Of a stretch of DNA of 64,000 nucleotides, positions 1 through 8,350 are shown piece by piece. The notes under the pieces were generated by a model. It saw nothing but the letters and a program-made list of their open reading frames with translations. It searched no databases and was not told the DNA's origin. The position numbers and the translations under genes are program-made. Origin of the DNA: Maribacter antarcticus DSM 21422 (GTDB lineage Bacteria; Bacteroidota; Bacteroidia; Flavobacteriales; Flavobacteriaceae); contig NZ_JHZC01000017.1 in the NCBI RefSeq assembly GCF_000621125.1, forward strand, positions 2,501 to 66,500, written 5' to 3'. Within the stretch, counting starts at the first letter, position 1; each line of letters starts with the position of its first letter.

Positions 1-32
1 ATAGGTGTGCAATTATTAAAATATCTAAGATT

Positions 33-142
33 TTAGGTGGCCATTGCGACGGGGCCCACCCCTTACCATTCCGAACAGGGAAGTTAAGACCGTTTGCGCC
101 GATGGTACTGCTATACCAAGTGGGAGAGTAGGTAGCCGCCTT
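33..142 (+). rRNA. rrf: 5S ribosomal RNA
   Basis: A 5S rRNA of about 110 nt. The central stretch reading CCGAACAGGGAAGTTAAG (about 69-86) is the conserved 5S loop region. The terminal helix pairs AGGTGGC (35-41) with GCCGCCT (135-141), with one G-T wobble. Bases 1-32 would be the end of a 23S-5S spacer, so the window opens at the tail of an rRNA operon. The exact ends are accurate to about 3 nt. Confidence 0.95.
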
Positions 143-151
143 TTTCGAGAA

Positions 152-182
152 CCCCTTTACAGAAATGTAAAGGGGTTTTTTT
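152..182 (+). terminator. Intrinsic terminator of the rRNA operon
   Basis: Perfect 9-bp stem: CCCCTTTAC (152-160), a 6-nt loop, then GTAAAGGGG (167-175), followed by a run of T. It starts about 10 nt after the 5S rRNA. Confidence 0.9.
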
Positions 183-381
183 GTGCCATTTTTTTAAAAA
201 ATAGCATAATGCATAATCAATTATAGACCTCCAAACCCAACCAAAAATCCTCCGGAGCGTAAATAATACAAGAATATATTAGAAGGTCGTGCTTCACTAG
301 GATTGGGATGGAACATAGCGTTCAGGAAGCCGTTAGCTTGATTAATAGTCCTATATTTATATTTCATTTTAAAATTAAATA

Positions 382-2271
382 ATGAAGTATCACATAATCT
401 ATTGTCTTGGACTCCTTATAGGTGTAGTAAGCTCTTGTTCTGAACCTACTCAGCAGGCAGAAAAGACTCCTGAACAAAAGCAACTAGTTGTTTTACCTTT
501 TCAAACAGTGGCTTTAAATGATATGGCTGATTTTAAAGAAGGAGAAGGAAATTGGCAGATAGTAGGAGAGGCCTATGTAAATAGGGTACTGGAAAAAACA
601 ATTAGTTCAACCGAGGGTTCTGGAGTTTTGATAAACTTACCTGTACAGGGCAAGACAGGAAATCTAGTGACAACATTCTCACACGGCGATATAGAATTTG
701 AATGTGATGTTATGATGCCTGTTAAGTCAAATTCGGGAATTTATTTTCAAAGTAGATATGAGGTCCAACTATTCGATAGTTGGGGTGTAGACTCTCCTCA
801 ATATGAGGATATGGGTGGAATTTATCAGCGGTGGGATGAAACTAGGGGAATAAGTAAAGAAGGGTTTGAGGGAGTAGCTCCAAACGTCAACAGTTCCAAA
901 TCACCTGGTTTGTGGCAGCATTTAAAGGTTATTTTTCACGCACCAAAATTTGATAGTGCAGGTACTAAGGTGAAGAACGCCTGGTTTGAAGAAGTCATAT
1001 TAAACGGTGCTGTACTGCATCGAAATGTCGAAGTTTCTGGCCCAACTAGAGCTAGTTTGGAAACTGGAGAAGAATCTAAGGCACCTTTATTGTTTCAAGG
1101 AGACCATGGTCCGGTTGCGTTTAAGAACTTGAAGTACAAGCTATACGCAGACAGGAAAGTAGAACTAATAGATGTGAGACTCAAGGAGTATGAAAATACC
1201 CTAACCTTGTTTCCTAGTTTGGATAGCTTGGTGCCCATTCGTGCAATTGGCACGGATAGTATTTCCGCAACGATGGCTTCTGGTGAGCGAGCACAGAAGC
1301 TATTAAATTATGAGGGAAAACTCAAAATTCCAGAATCGGGAGATTATATTTTCGATTTTAAAATAAACACGGCAGGTGGTGCCTTCCTGATAAACAACGA
1401 TACTGTGATTTCCATGAACGGAAATTATAGCTTAGATTCTTTACGGGTATCAAAGATTTCGTTGGTAAAAGGAGAAGTTCCGTTTCAATTAATTTATAAC
1501 AAGCACATTCCATGGACGGTAGGTTTTGGTTTATTTGTGGAAGGTCCAGGCATTCAAAAACATCCCTTACATGCTGTGAGTTCGTTGAACCTTACCACTG
1601 AAGGAATAAATCCAGAATATGTAATTAGTATAGATGACGAGCCCATTACACAACGTGGATTTTGGATGCATGAAGGAGGTAAAAGAACTCATTGTATTGC
1701 GGTCGGGAGTGCGCGGGGCGTTCATTATTCTTATGATTTGGAAGTAGGTTCCCTACTTCAAGTTTGGAGTGGAGACTTCATGGATGCGACTCAGATGTGG
1801 CAGGGTAGAGGAGAAAAACAATTAGCTGTACCAGCAGGATTTATTGTTTCACTTCATGGAGACCCAGAGGTAGCAGATTTGAAGGAGGATACCGCTATCT
1901 GGCCTACTATGAATTTAAATAGGAATTATAAACAGTTAGGCTACGAGTTTGATAGTGTTGGATATCCATTTTTTTCTTATCAAATAGAAGGAAGTAAAGT
2001 TTCTAATCGGTTTGTTCCTTCAACAGAAAACCGTGGTTTAAAACGGGAAATTATGATAAATGGTGGAAATGAATTGTGGTTTAAAGTAGCTGATGGTTCG
2101 GTAATAAAAGAATTACCCGATGGTACTTTTGTGGTTAACAACGAAAGCTACTTTATTGATTTTGAGATTAATAACTTAAATCCTATAATTCGAAAATCTA
2201 ACGGTCTTGATGAATTGGTGGTAAAAATACCTTCAGGTGAACAGCAACTTAATTACAGCATTATCTGGTAA
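382..2271 (+). CDS. DUF1080 (3-keto-disaccharide hydrolase fold) lipoprotein with PA14-like domain
   Basis: A 629-residue exported lipoprotein. The lipobox ends at Cys19 (GVVSSC). Residues about 45-255 form a DUF1080/PF06439 domain, recognisable from the block SNSGIYFQSRYEVQLFDSWG. This family is named 3-keto-disaccharide hydrolase and has a concanavalin-like fold. Residues about 280-395 resemble a PA14-type beta-sandwich, which in other enzymes often binds carbohydrate. The last 200 residues resemble a module found beside PVC-type dehydrogenases; I cannot name it. The protein is about twice the usual 200-260 residues of stand-alone DUF1080 proteins (compare the copy at 49922-50719). It lies 13 nt before a beta-propeller/cupredoxin gene, so the two are probably co-transcribed. 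Cleavage of an oxidised glycoside is inferred from family and context; the substrate is unknown. Confidence 0.85.
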   Translation: MKYHIIYCLGLLIGVVSSCSEPTQQAEKTPEQKQLVVLPFQTVALNDMADFKEGEGNWQIVGEAYVNRVLEKTISSTEGSGVLINLPVQGKTGNLVTTFSHGDIEFECDVMMPVKSNSGIYFQSRYEVQLFDSWGVDSPQYEDMGGIYQRWDETRGISKEGFEGVAPNVNSSKSPGLWQHLKVIFHAPKFDSAGTKVKNAWFEEVILNGAVLHRNVEVSGPTRASLETGEESKAPLLFQGDHGPVAFKNLKYKLYADRKVELIDVRLKEYENTLTLFPSLDSLVPIRAIGTDSISATMASGERAQKLLNYEGKLKIPESGDYIFDFKINTAGGAFLINNDTVISMNGNYSLDSLRVSKISLVKGEVPFQLIYNKHIPWTVGFGLFVEGPGIQKHPLHAVSSLNLTTEGINPEYVISIDDEPITQRGFWMHEGGKRTHCIAVGSARGVHYSYDLEVGSLLQVWSGDFMDATQMWQGRGEKQLAVPAGFIVSLHGDPEVADLKEDTAIWPTMNLNRNYKQLGYEFDSVGYPFFSYQIEGSKVSNRFVPSTENRGLKREIMINGGNELWFKVADGSVIKELPDGTFVVNNESYFIDFEINNLNPIIRKSNGLDELVVKIPSGEQQLNYSIIW

Positions 2272-2284
2272 AAATAAATAAGAA

Positions 2285-4240
2285 ATGAAAAGCACTCATA
2301 CTATAGTACTGGTAACAATATTTCTTTTTGCATCCCAATTTAGTATTGGTCAGTTGCAATCTGCAATGGCAAAAAAGGAAGCTGAGTTTTACAAGATAGT
2401 TAATGTACCCATTCCTGATGACGTATTATTAGAAGTTGGCGGTTTGGCCCTAACTGACAAAGATAAACTTGGGGTGTCTACCAGAAGAGGAGAGGTTTGG
2501 TTAATTGATAAACCCTATAGTCAAACTCCGACGTATAAAAAATATGCAAGCGGACTTCACGAGCCGCTAGGCCTTAATTTTAAAGATAATAGTTTTTACT
2601 TATCTCAAAGAGGAGAATTGACCCGACTTGAAGATAAAGATGGAGATGACAAGGCGGACGTTTATAAGACCATCTATTCTTGGCCCCTATCAGGAAATTA
2701 TCATGACTATTCATATGGGCCTAAATTCAAAAAAAACGGGAATATGCTGGTGACTTTGAATCTGTCTTGGATTGGTCATGGTGCAAGTTTGTCTAAATGG
2801 AGAGGATGGCTTTTAGAAATTACTCCTGAAGGTGAGATGATGCCAATAGCTACAGGACTACGGTCCCCGTCCGGATTTGAATTAAATGCCGATGAGGAGG
2901 TATTCTATACTGAAAATCAAGGTGACTGGGTTGGTTCGGGTAGAATGACCCATTTAGAAAAGGGTGACTTTGCCGGTAACCCTGAAGGTTTAGTTTGGAC
3001 TGGAGAACCAAACTCTCCTCTAAAATTGAAAATGCAGGATATTGAGGAACAATCTGGTATGAGCTTGTATGAGTATTCAAAGAAAGTGCCAGAACTAAAA
3101 GCACCTGCCATTTGGTTTCCACATACTATTCTAGGAATTTCGACTTCTGATATTTTATTTGATACTACTGGTGGAAAATTTGGTCCTTTTGAAGGTCAAC
3201 TGTTTGTAGGCGATCAAGGCCACAGTAAGGTTATGCGCGTTTATATGGAAAAAATAAATGGGGTTTATCAAGGTGCTGCTTTTAATTTTGTAGAGGGGTT
3301 TTCATCTGGAATCCTTCGAATGATTTGGGGAAGCGATACCAGTATGTTTGTTGGTATGACAAGCCGGGGATGGGCTTCAACAGGAAAAGAAAATTATGGA
3401 CTTCAACGGTTGGTATGGAGTGGGAAAATTCCTTTTGAAATTAAAACGATGAAGGCACAGGATGATGGATTTATATTGGAGTTTACGAAACCAGTAAATA
3501 AGGGCATGGCCGAAAACCCGTCTGCCTATCAAGTAACTAGCTTTAACTATAAATATCATAATACGTACGGTAGCCCTATTGTAGACCAACAAAAAGCAAT
3601 TGTACATACTGTTGAATTAGCTCCTGATGGTCTTTCGGCAAAACTCAAAATTGATGGTATGCGTTTGGGTTTTATTCATCAAATAAAAGCAGCAACTTTG
3701 AAGGCGCAGACTGGTGAAAAACTTTTGCATGATACTGGATACTACACCTTAAATGAAGTCCCTGGAGGCGTGTTGAAATCCAAGCCAACCCAGAAAATGG
3801 AAGCAGCGAAAGGAGTAGCTCAATATAAACGAACCAACGAAATGCCTTTAACGTGGATCAACGGAGTTGATAGGAAAATAGGAATAGGTACAAAACCAGG
3901 ATTGAAATATGATGTTACGGAGGTGATTGTGGAGCGCAATCAAAAAATTGAATTAACGTTCAATAATAATGATGATATGCTTCATAATTTGGTGATAACC
4001 CAAATTGGCATTGAGTCCGTTAATAAAGTTGGTGATTTGGCCCTAAAATTAGGTCTTGATGGAGCAGATTTGAATTATGTTCCAGATACGGACTTGGTCT
4101 TAAATCATACCGGAATTGTACAACCTGGCACGGAAGAAAAAATATATTTTCAAACACCGTCGAAGCCAGGTGAATATTGGATTGTTTGTACATTTCCAGG
4201 GCATGCCGCTTCTATGAGGGCGAAATTAATTGTGAAATAA
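2285..4240 (+). CDS. Periplasmic beta-propeller dehydrogenase-like protein fused to an azurin-like blue-copper domain
   Basis: 651 residues with an N-terminal signal peptide (about 1-22). Residues about 40-400 are a beta-propeller of the PQQ-dependent sugar dehydrogenase/PVC membrane-bound dehydrogenase type, with the acidic repeat EDKDGDDKADVYK and the block GDQGHSKVMRV. The last ~125 residues are a cupredoxin. His567, Cys635, His640 and Met644 reproduce the azurin type-1 copper ligand spacing (Cys-x4-His-x3-Met, first His 68 residues earlier). The fusion suggests that electrons from an oxidised substrate pass to a built-in copper relay in the periplasm. The cofactor and substrate of the propeller cannot be told from the sequence. 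The gene follows the DUF1080 gene by 13 nt; a PAQR gene and a cytochrome-bearing propeller gene follow. Confidence 0.85.
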   Translation: MKSTHTIVLVTIFLFASQFSIGQLQSAMAKKEAEFYKIVNVPIPDDVLLEVGGLALTDKDKLGVSTRRGEVWLIDKPYSQTPTYKKYASGLHEPLGLNFKDNSFYLSQRGELTRLEDKDGDDKADVYKTIYSWPLSGNYHDYSYGPKFKKNGNMLVTLNLSWIGHGASLSKWRGWLLEITPEGEMMPIATGLRSPSGFELNADEEVFYTENQGDWVGSGRMTHLEKGDFAGNPEGLVWTGEPNSPLKLKMQDIEEQSGMSLYEYSKKVPELKAPAIWFPHTILGISTSDILFDTTGGKFGPFEGQLFVGDQGHSKVMRVYMEKINGVYQGAAFNFVEGFSSGILRMIWGSDTSMFVGMTSRGWASTGKENYGLQRLVWSGKIPFEIKTMKAQDDGFILEFTKPVNKGMAENPSAYQVTSFNYKYHNTYGSPIVDQQKAIVHTVELAPDGLSAKLKIDGMRLGFIHQIKAATLKAQTGEKLLHDTGYYTLNEVPGGVLKSKPTQKMEAAKGVAQYKRTNEMPLTWINGVDRKIGIGTKPGLKYDVTEVIVERNQKIELTFNNNDDMLHNLVITQIGIESVNKVGDLALKLGLDGADLNYVPDTDLVLNHTGIVQPGTEEKIYFQTPSKPGEYWIVCTFPGHAASMRAKLIVK

Positions 4241-4276
4241 AAAGCCAATGTATTTCGGCCAGTTATCTTTACAATA

Positions 4277-4909
4277 ATGAAATACCTGCAAATTCAGTCG
4301 AAAGAAGAGTTGCTTAATACTATTAGCCATGCTATAGGAGTAGTGTTTGCTTTATGTGGTTTTGTATTATTGCTACAGTACGATAATAATAAATCAAATT
4401 ATTCGGTACTTGGTATTTTACTTTATGGTTTGGGAATGGTTGGTTTGTTCACTGCATCAACTATATATCATGCTGTTCCTAGCGGTAGGTTAAAGGAAAA
4501 GTTGCGCATCCTAGACCATATTAGCATTTATTTTTTAATTGCAGGCACATATAGCCCAGTTGCATTGATTCTACTTGAAAAAACGAGCGGATGGATGCTT
4601 TTTATAATTGTTTGGACCATTGCGGCTATAGGAACTATTCTGAAATTATTTTTTACAGGAAAATTTGAATTTATATCACTTTTACTGTATGCTATAATGG
4701 GCTGGCTTATTATCTTCGATATGGACAACCTTAAAGTAGTCACCAGCGAAAAGGGAATGCAATTTTTGTTTTTAGGAGGGGTTTTTTACACTGTTGGAAT
4801 TATTTTTTATGCTGTAAAAAAAATACCTTATAATCACTTTATTTGGCATTTGTTTGTTTTGGCGGGTGCTTTTTGCCACTGGTTGTTTATTTTTATAGAT
4901 GTTGTGTAA
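4277..4909 (+). CDS. trhA: PAQR family membrane protein (hemolysin III / TrhA type)
   Basis: A 210-residue protein with about seven hydrophobic segments. It has the hemolysin III/PAQR signatures: an N-terminal EELLNTISHAIG block, the central IYHAVPSGRLKEKLRILDH followed by a FLIAGTYSP helix, and a C-terminal HLFVLAGAFCH segment. The conserved Ser/His/Asp residues of this superfamily form a metal-binding, ceramidase-like site in the membrane. Bacterial members have been linked to membrane homeostasis; the hemolysin name is historical. It sits between two secreted oxidoreductase genes with short gaps (36 and 14 nt), so it appears to belong to their transcription unit. The gene symbol is by family resemblance only. 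Confidence 0.85.
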   Translation: MKYLQIQSKEELLNTISHAIGVVFALCGFVLLLQYDNNKSNYSVLGILLYGLGMVGLFTASTIYHAVPSGRLKEKLRILDHISIYFLIAGTYSPVALILLEKTSGWMLFIIVWTIAAIGTILKLFFTGKFEFISLLLYAIMGWLIIFDMDNLKVVTSEKGMQFLFLGGVFYTVGIIFYAVKKIPYNHFIWHLFVLAGAFCHWLFIFIDVV

Positions 4910-4923
4910 TACTATTGTTCCCT

Positions 4924-7185
4924 ATGCTGAATTTTCCTAAAATTAAGATCCTACTATATAACAGCAGTTCTTTTATACTACTAAGTATAATGTTGATGTT
5001 AACTGCTTGCACCACGTCATATGAAGAAACTATTGTGGCATTGGATACCTATCAAATCGAAGAGGGTTTTAATATAGATTTAGTAGCGGCAGAACCCTTA
5101 CTTGTAGCTCCTGTAGCGTTGTCATTTGATGATAAAGGAAGGATATGGGTTTCGGAAATGCCAGGTTACATGTCCAATATGGAAGGGAATGGCGAACAGG
5201 AGCTTACTGGAAGTATAAAGATATTGGAAGACCGCGATGGTGATGGTATGATGGATCGTACCACTATCTTTTTGGATAGTTTGGTGTTGCCAAGAGCTTT
5301 GGCTCATGTGTATGACGGATTATTATATGCAGAACCACCTTATCTCTATTTTACTGAAATAGAAAACGATATTCCCAAAAATCGAGTCGTAGTAGATTCT
5401 ATGTATGCGGCTGAGGGAAATCCAGAGCATCAGCCAAATGGGTTGGTTATGAATATTGATAATTGGATATATAGCGCTAAATCCAGTTTTAGATACCGGC
5501 GAAGTAAAGGGACTTGGATTAAGGAGCCTACAACATTTAGGGGGCAATGGGGTATTTCAAAAGATAATTTTGGTAGACTTTACTATAATAATAATTCTAC
5601 TCAGTTAGTAGGGGATTACGTATTACCTAATCGGTTAATAAGAAACGAATATTTGGCACCGAAATTTGGGGTTCGTAAAAATTTAACGGATAATCAGCGT
5701 GTGTATCCGTTGCAGCCTACGTTGGTAAATAGGGGGTATAGTACAGGTGTACTTGATGGTGACAGTTTATTGGTAAATGTAACCGCAGCTTGCAGTCCTT
5801 TGGTATATAGGGGAGGAGATTTACCCTTGGATTATAACCAAAATGTTTTTGTTTGTTTACCTGAAATAAATGCTATCAAACGAAATATTTTAACTTTTCA
5901 TGGCGATAGTACTTCCGCTAAACAAGCATGGGAAGGGAAGGAATTTTTAGCTTCTATGGATAAGGGTTTCAGACCGGTCAGTTTGGCCAACGGTCCAGAT
6001 GGTAGTATGTATGTAGTCGATATGCACAGGGGGATTATACAACATACCGCATATTCGAGTCCTTATTATAGGAAAAAGGCAAAAGCGTCACAAATTGATA
6101 CCTTGGTAAACTACGGAAGAATTCTAAAGATTACAGCGGAATCGACTAAAACAAGCTCTTTTAACACTGATTTACTAAAAGAGAATCTACTAGCTTCATT
6201 AAGCCATAGGAACGGCTGGATTAGAGATAGGGCGCAACAAAAGCTTATACAAAACCATACACCCAGTCATATACCATTACTTGAAAATTTGGTCATGGTT
6301 GAAGAAAAATCCTTGGCGCAGTTGCATGCGCTCTATGTTTTGGAGGGAACACAGCAACTGAGCTTTGATTTTTTGGTAAAGTCTGCGCTCAGTAGTAACC
6401 CACAAGTAGTTACCCATTCCTTGGTTTTGTTGGAAGGGTTTGTTAGTCAGGACAATTCGAAAAATATGTTGCAGTTGTTTACCAAACTTCAAGGTAGAAA
6501 TGATACCGCCATTAACCTATATTTAGCAAGTATCTTAGGCAGCTGGGCCAAAGTTTCTCAACAAGATTTTTTCCCTTTAATTGCTGGCCTATCTGAAAAT
6601 AACGATAGTAATCAGATACTTATAGAAGCTTTATTAAGTGGTTTGTCGGGTCAAGAAGAAGCATTATTGGATTATTTGAAGACAACGGATAGTGGTGGAA
6701 GTGCTTTTTTGAATGTAAATTTATTGAAGGTAATGGATAACAAGAAGGCCGATAATAAGAATCGGATTTATAAAAGAGCTTTCTTGGCTGAGGATAATCG
6801 CACAAAAGGAGCAAAAATCTTCCGTCAAATCTGTGCTTCTTGTCACGGTATTAACGGAGAAGGAATAGAAGGTTTAGCACCACCGTTAATTAAGTCCGAG
6901 TACGTTTCAGAACCGGTGGAACGATTGGCGTTAATTCTATTGCATGGACTAAATGGGCCTGTTCATGTAAATGGACAACGATATGAATTCAATCAAGCCA
7001 TGCCTGGCTTGATAGGTAACGCGGCCTTAACGAACAAGGACATAGCGGATATTATTTCTTATGTAACCAACGCATTTTCCGATAAACCAAAAGGAATAAC
7101 AGCCAAAAATATACAGGAATTAAGAAGTATGAAGTCCAAAAGCGGCGGAGAATATACCGAAGCAGAACTTTTACAACTTTATTAA
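4924..7185 (+). CDS. PVC-type beta-propeller lipoprotein with C-terminal c-type cytochrome
   Basis: I start this gene at the ATG at 4924: this gives a clean lipoprotein signal (MLTAC, Cys29) and follows the PAQR gene by 14 nt, whereas an upstream in-frame start at 4843 would overlap that gene. The protein has about 753 residues. The N-terminal two-thirds is a membrane-bound-dehydrogenase propeller with the typical entry IEEGFNIDLVAAEPLL and the Asp-rich loop EDRDGDGMMD. A HEAT-like helical stretch follows (about 400-610). A cytochrome c domain ends the protein: heme motif Cys637-Ala-Ser-Cys640-His641, with Met693 in QAMPGL as the likely distal ligand. The family is common in Planctomycetes and Bacteroidota sugar-oxidation clusters. 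Role inferred: periplasmic oxidation with electron transfer to heme. Confidence 0.88.
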   Translation: MLNFPKIKILLYNSSSFILLSIMLMLTACTTSYEETIVALDTYQIEEGFNIDLVAAEPLLVAPVALSFDDKGRIWVSEMPGYMSNMEGNGEQELTGSIKILEDRDGDGMMDRTTIFLDSLVLPRALAHVYDGLLYAEPPYLYFTEIENDIPKNRVVVDSMYAAEGNPEHQPNGLVMNIDNWIYSAKSSFRYRRSKGTWIKEPTTFRGQWGISKDNFGRLYYNNNSTQLVGDYVLPNRLIRNEYLAPKFGVRKNLTDNQRVYPLQPTLVNRGYSTGVLDGDSLLVNVTAACSPLVYRGGDLPLDYNQNVFVCLPEINAIKRNILTFHGDSTSAKQAWEGKEFLASMDKGFRPVSLANGPDGSMYVVDMHRGIIQHTAYSSPYYRKKAKASQIDTLVNYGRILKITAESTKTSSFNTDLLKENLLASLSHRNGWIRDRAQQKLIQNHTPSHIPLLENLVMVEEKSLAQLHALYVLEGTQQLSFDFLVKSALSSNPQVVTHSLVLLEGFVSQDNSKNMLQLFTKLQGRNDTAINLYLASILGSWAKVSQQDFFPLIAGLSENNDSNQILIEALLSGLSGQEEALLDYLKTTDSGGSAFLNVNLLKVMDNKKADNKNRIYKRAFLAEDNRTKGAKIFRQICASCHGINGEGIEGLAPPLIKSEYVSEPVERLALILLHGLNGPVHVNGQRYEFNQAMPGLIGNAALTNKDIADIISYVTNAFSDKPKGITAKNIQELRSMKSKSGGEYTEAELLQLY

Positions 7186-7313
7186 TTTTCGCAGCCTAGA
7201 CTTCGGTTTGCGTATAGATAGTTTAAGTTTTAGCTAAAGTCTAAAAAACGACCAAAGACTCCTGTTAAGCGTATTGCCTATTTGAGAATTATAAATAGAT
7301 TTCTGCGGTAAAT

Positions 7314-8234
7314 TTATTGAGGCTTCCCAATCGGGGAGTCGTCACATTCAAAGTCTCCAACAACATATTGCAAGCCATCTAAGAAAAACTGCAATACTCC
7401 GGGTTCTTCCATACTTTGGGCGTTATGTGAAGCGGAGCTGTAGAATACCCTACCCTTACCGTATCTTTTGATCCAAGAAACGTACACCACTTTCTCTTCG
7501 GTTTCTTTGTTTAACCCTTCTAATTTGTCTACTTCCATGTATAGTAAAGGCCTGAAATTATACTCGAAATATGCGTTTTTGAAAAAGTAGGGTTCGTCAA
7601 AATGACGCAATCCCTTTCCTTTAAAAGCATGGACTAGAGGGTGCTTCTTATCTACTTCTTTTAGGTGGATTTCTTGTTGTTTTGGATGATAATCGAAACT
7701 GCCACCAATCATTTGGCTAAAGGGTATTGAATTATTTTGAACGGTAATAGCACCATGTAATATCATAAGCCCACCGCCATTCTTTACATAATCCATCATA
7801 TTCGCTTCATATTCAGGAGCCATTTTTATTATTTCGGTATCTGAAAGCGATGAGTTTTGTCGTAGTAAATCGGTAAAAAGGTCACGCTCTGGTCCGCTAG
7901 GATTGCAGTTATTGAAAACAACGGCGTCATATTTTTGTAAGTTATTTTTTTCAAACTGTTCTATATCATACTTTACATGTACTTCAAATGCGTTGGTTTT
8001 TTTACCTACTATTTTTAACATTTCGGAATTATGAGGAATAGCCCAATGGTCAAAACCGGTGGCCTTTGAAAATACAAGAATTTTCTTCTTACCCATATTT
8101 TTGATTGTAGTTATAGATGGGGCTAATCGTTCTATTTTGGAGAGCCATTCTTTATCTAATGTAAAAGAATCGTGGCTTTGTGCTGCAATCAATTGAAAGA
8201 ACACCAAAAAGGTTGCTGTAAAAATAGTTTTCAT
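7314..8234 (-). CDS. Secreted ThuA-like domain protein
   Basis: 306 residues with a signal peptide (about 1-18). The body is a ThuA-like (trehalose utilization) domain with a class I glutamine amidotransferase-like fold. Visible blocks include ILVFSKATGFDHWAIPHNS, GGGLMILHGA and WIKRYGKGRVFYSSASHN. ThuA-domain proteins often sit beside Gfo/Idh/MocA and DUF1080 genes and have been tied to keto-sugar metabolism, but the reaction of this subgroup is not established. It is the only gene on the minus strand inside the 0.4-14.5 kb cluster. It converges with the cytochrome gene and diverges from the DUF6807 gene, so it has its own promoter. Confidence 0.82.
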   Translation of the reverse strand: MKTIFTATFLVFFQLIAAQSHDSFTLDKEWLSKIERLAPSITTIKNMGKKKILVFSKATGFDHWAIPHNSEMLKIVGKKTNAFEVHVKYDIEQFEKNNLQKYDAVVFNNCNPSGPERDLFTDLLRQNSSLSDTEIIKMAPEYEANMMDYVKNGGGLMILHGAITVQNNSIPFSQMIGGSFDYHPKQQEIHLKEVDKKHPLVHAFKGKGLRHFDEPYFFKNAYFEYNFRPLLYMEVDKLEGLNKETEEKVVYVSWIKRYGKGRVFYSSASHNAQSMEEPGVLQFFLDGLQYVVGDFECDDSPIGKPQ

Positions 8235-8350
8235 CTACATGTAATTAAATGATTTTCGCGCTAGTACTAACATTTAAATCGGGTTAAAAAAGTATAATCT
8301 TAAAATGATTCGTAAATTAAGACATATTTTTATTTTTAAATTATATTTTG

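Noticed and set aside
44..226. A 60-codon open frame on the plus strand at the left end
   Set aside because: It lies across the 5S rRNA and its terminator; not a gene.
4843..4923. Upstream extension of the cytochrome lipoprotein gene
   Set aside because: It would overlap the PAQR gene and bury the lipoprotein signal; the ATG at 4924 fits better.
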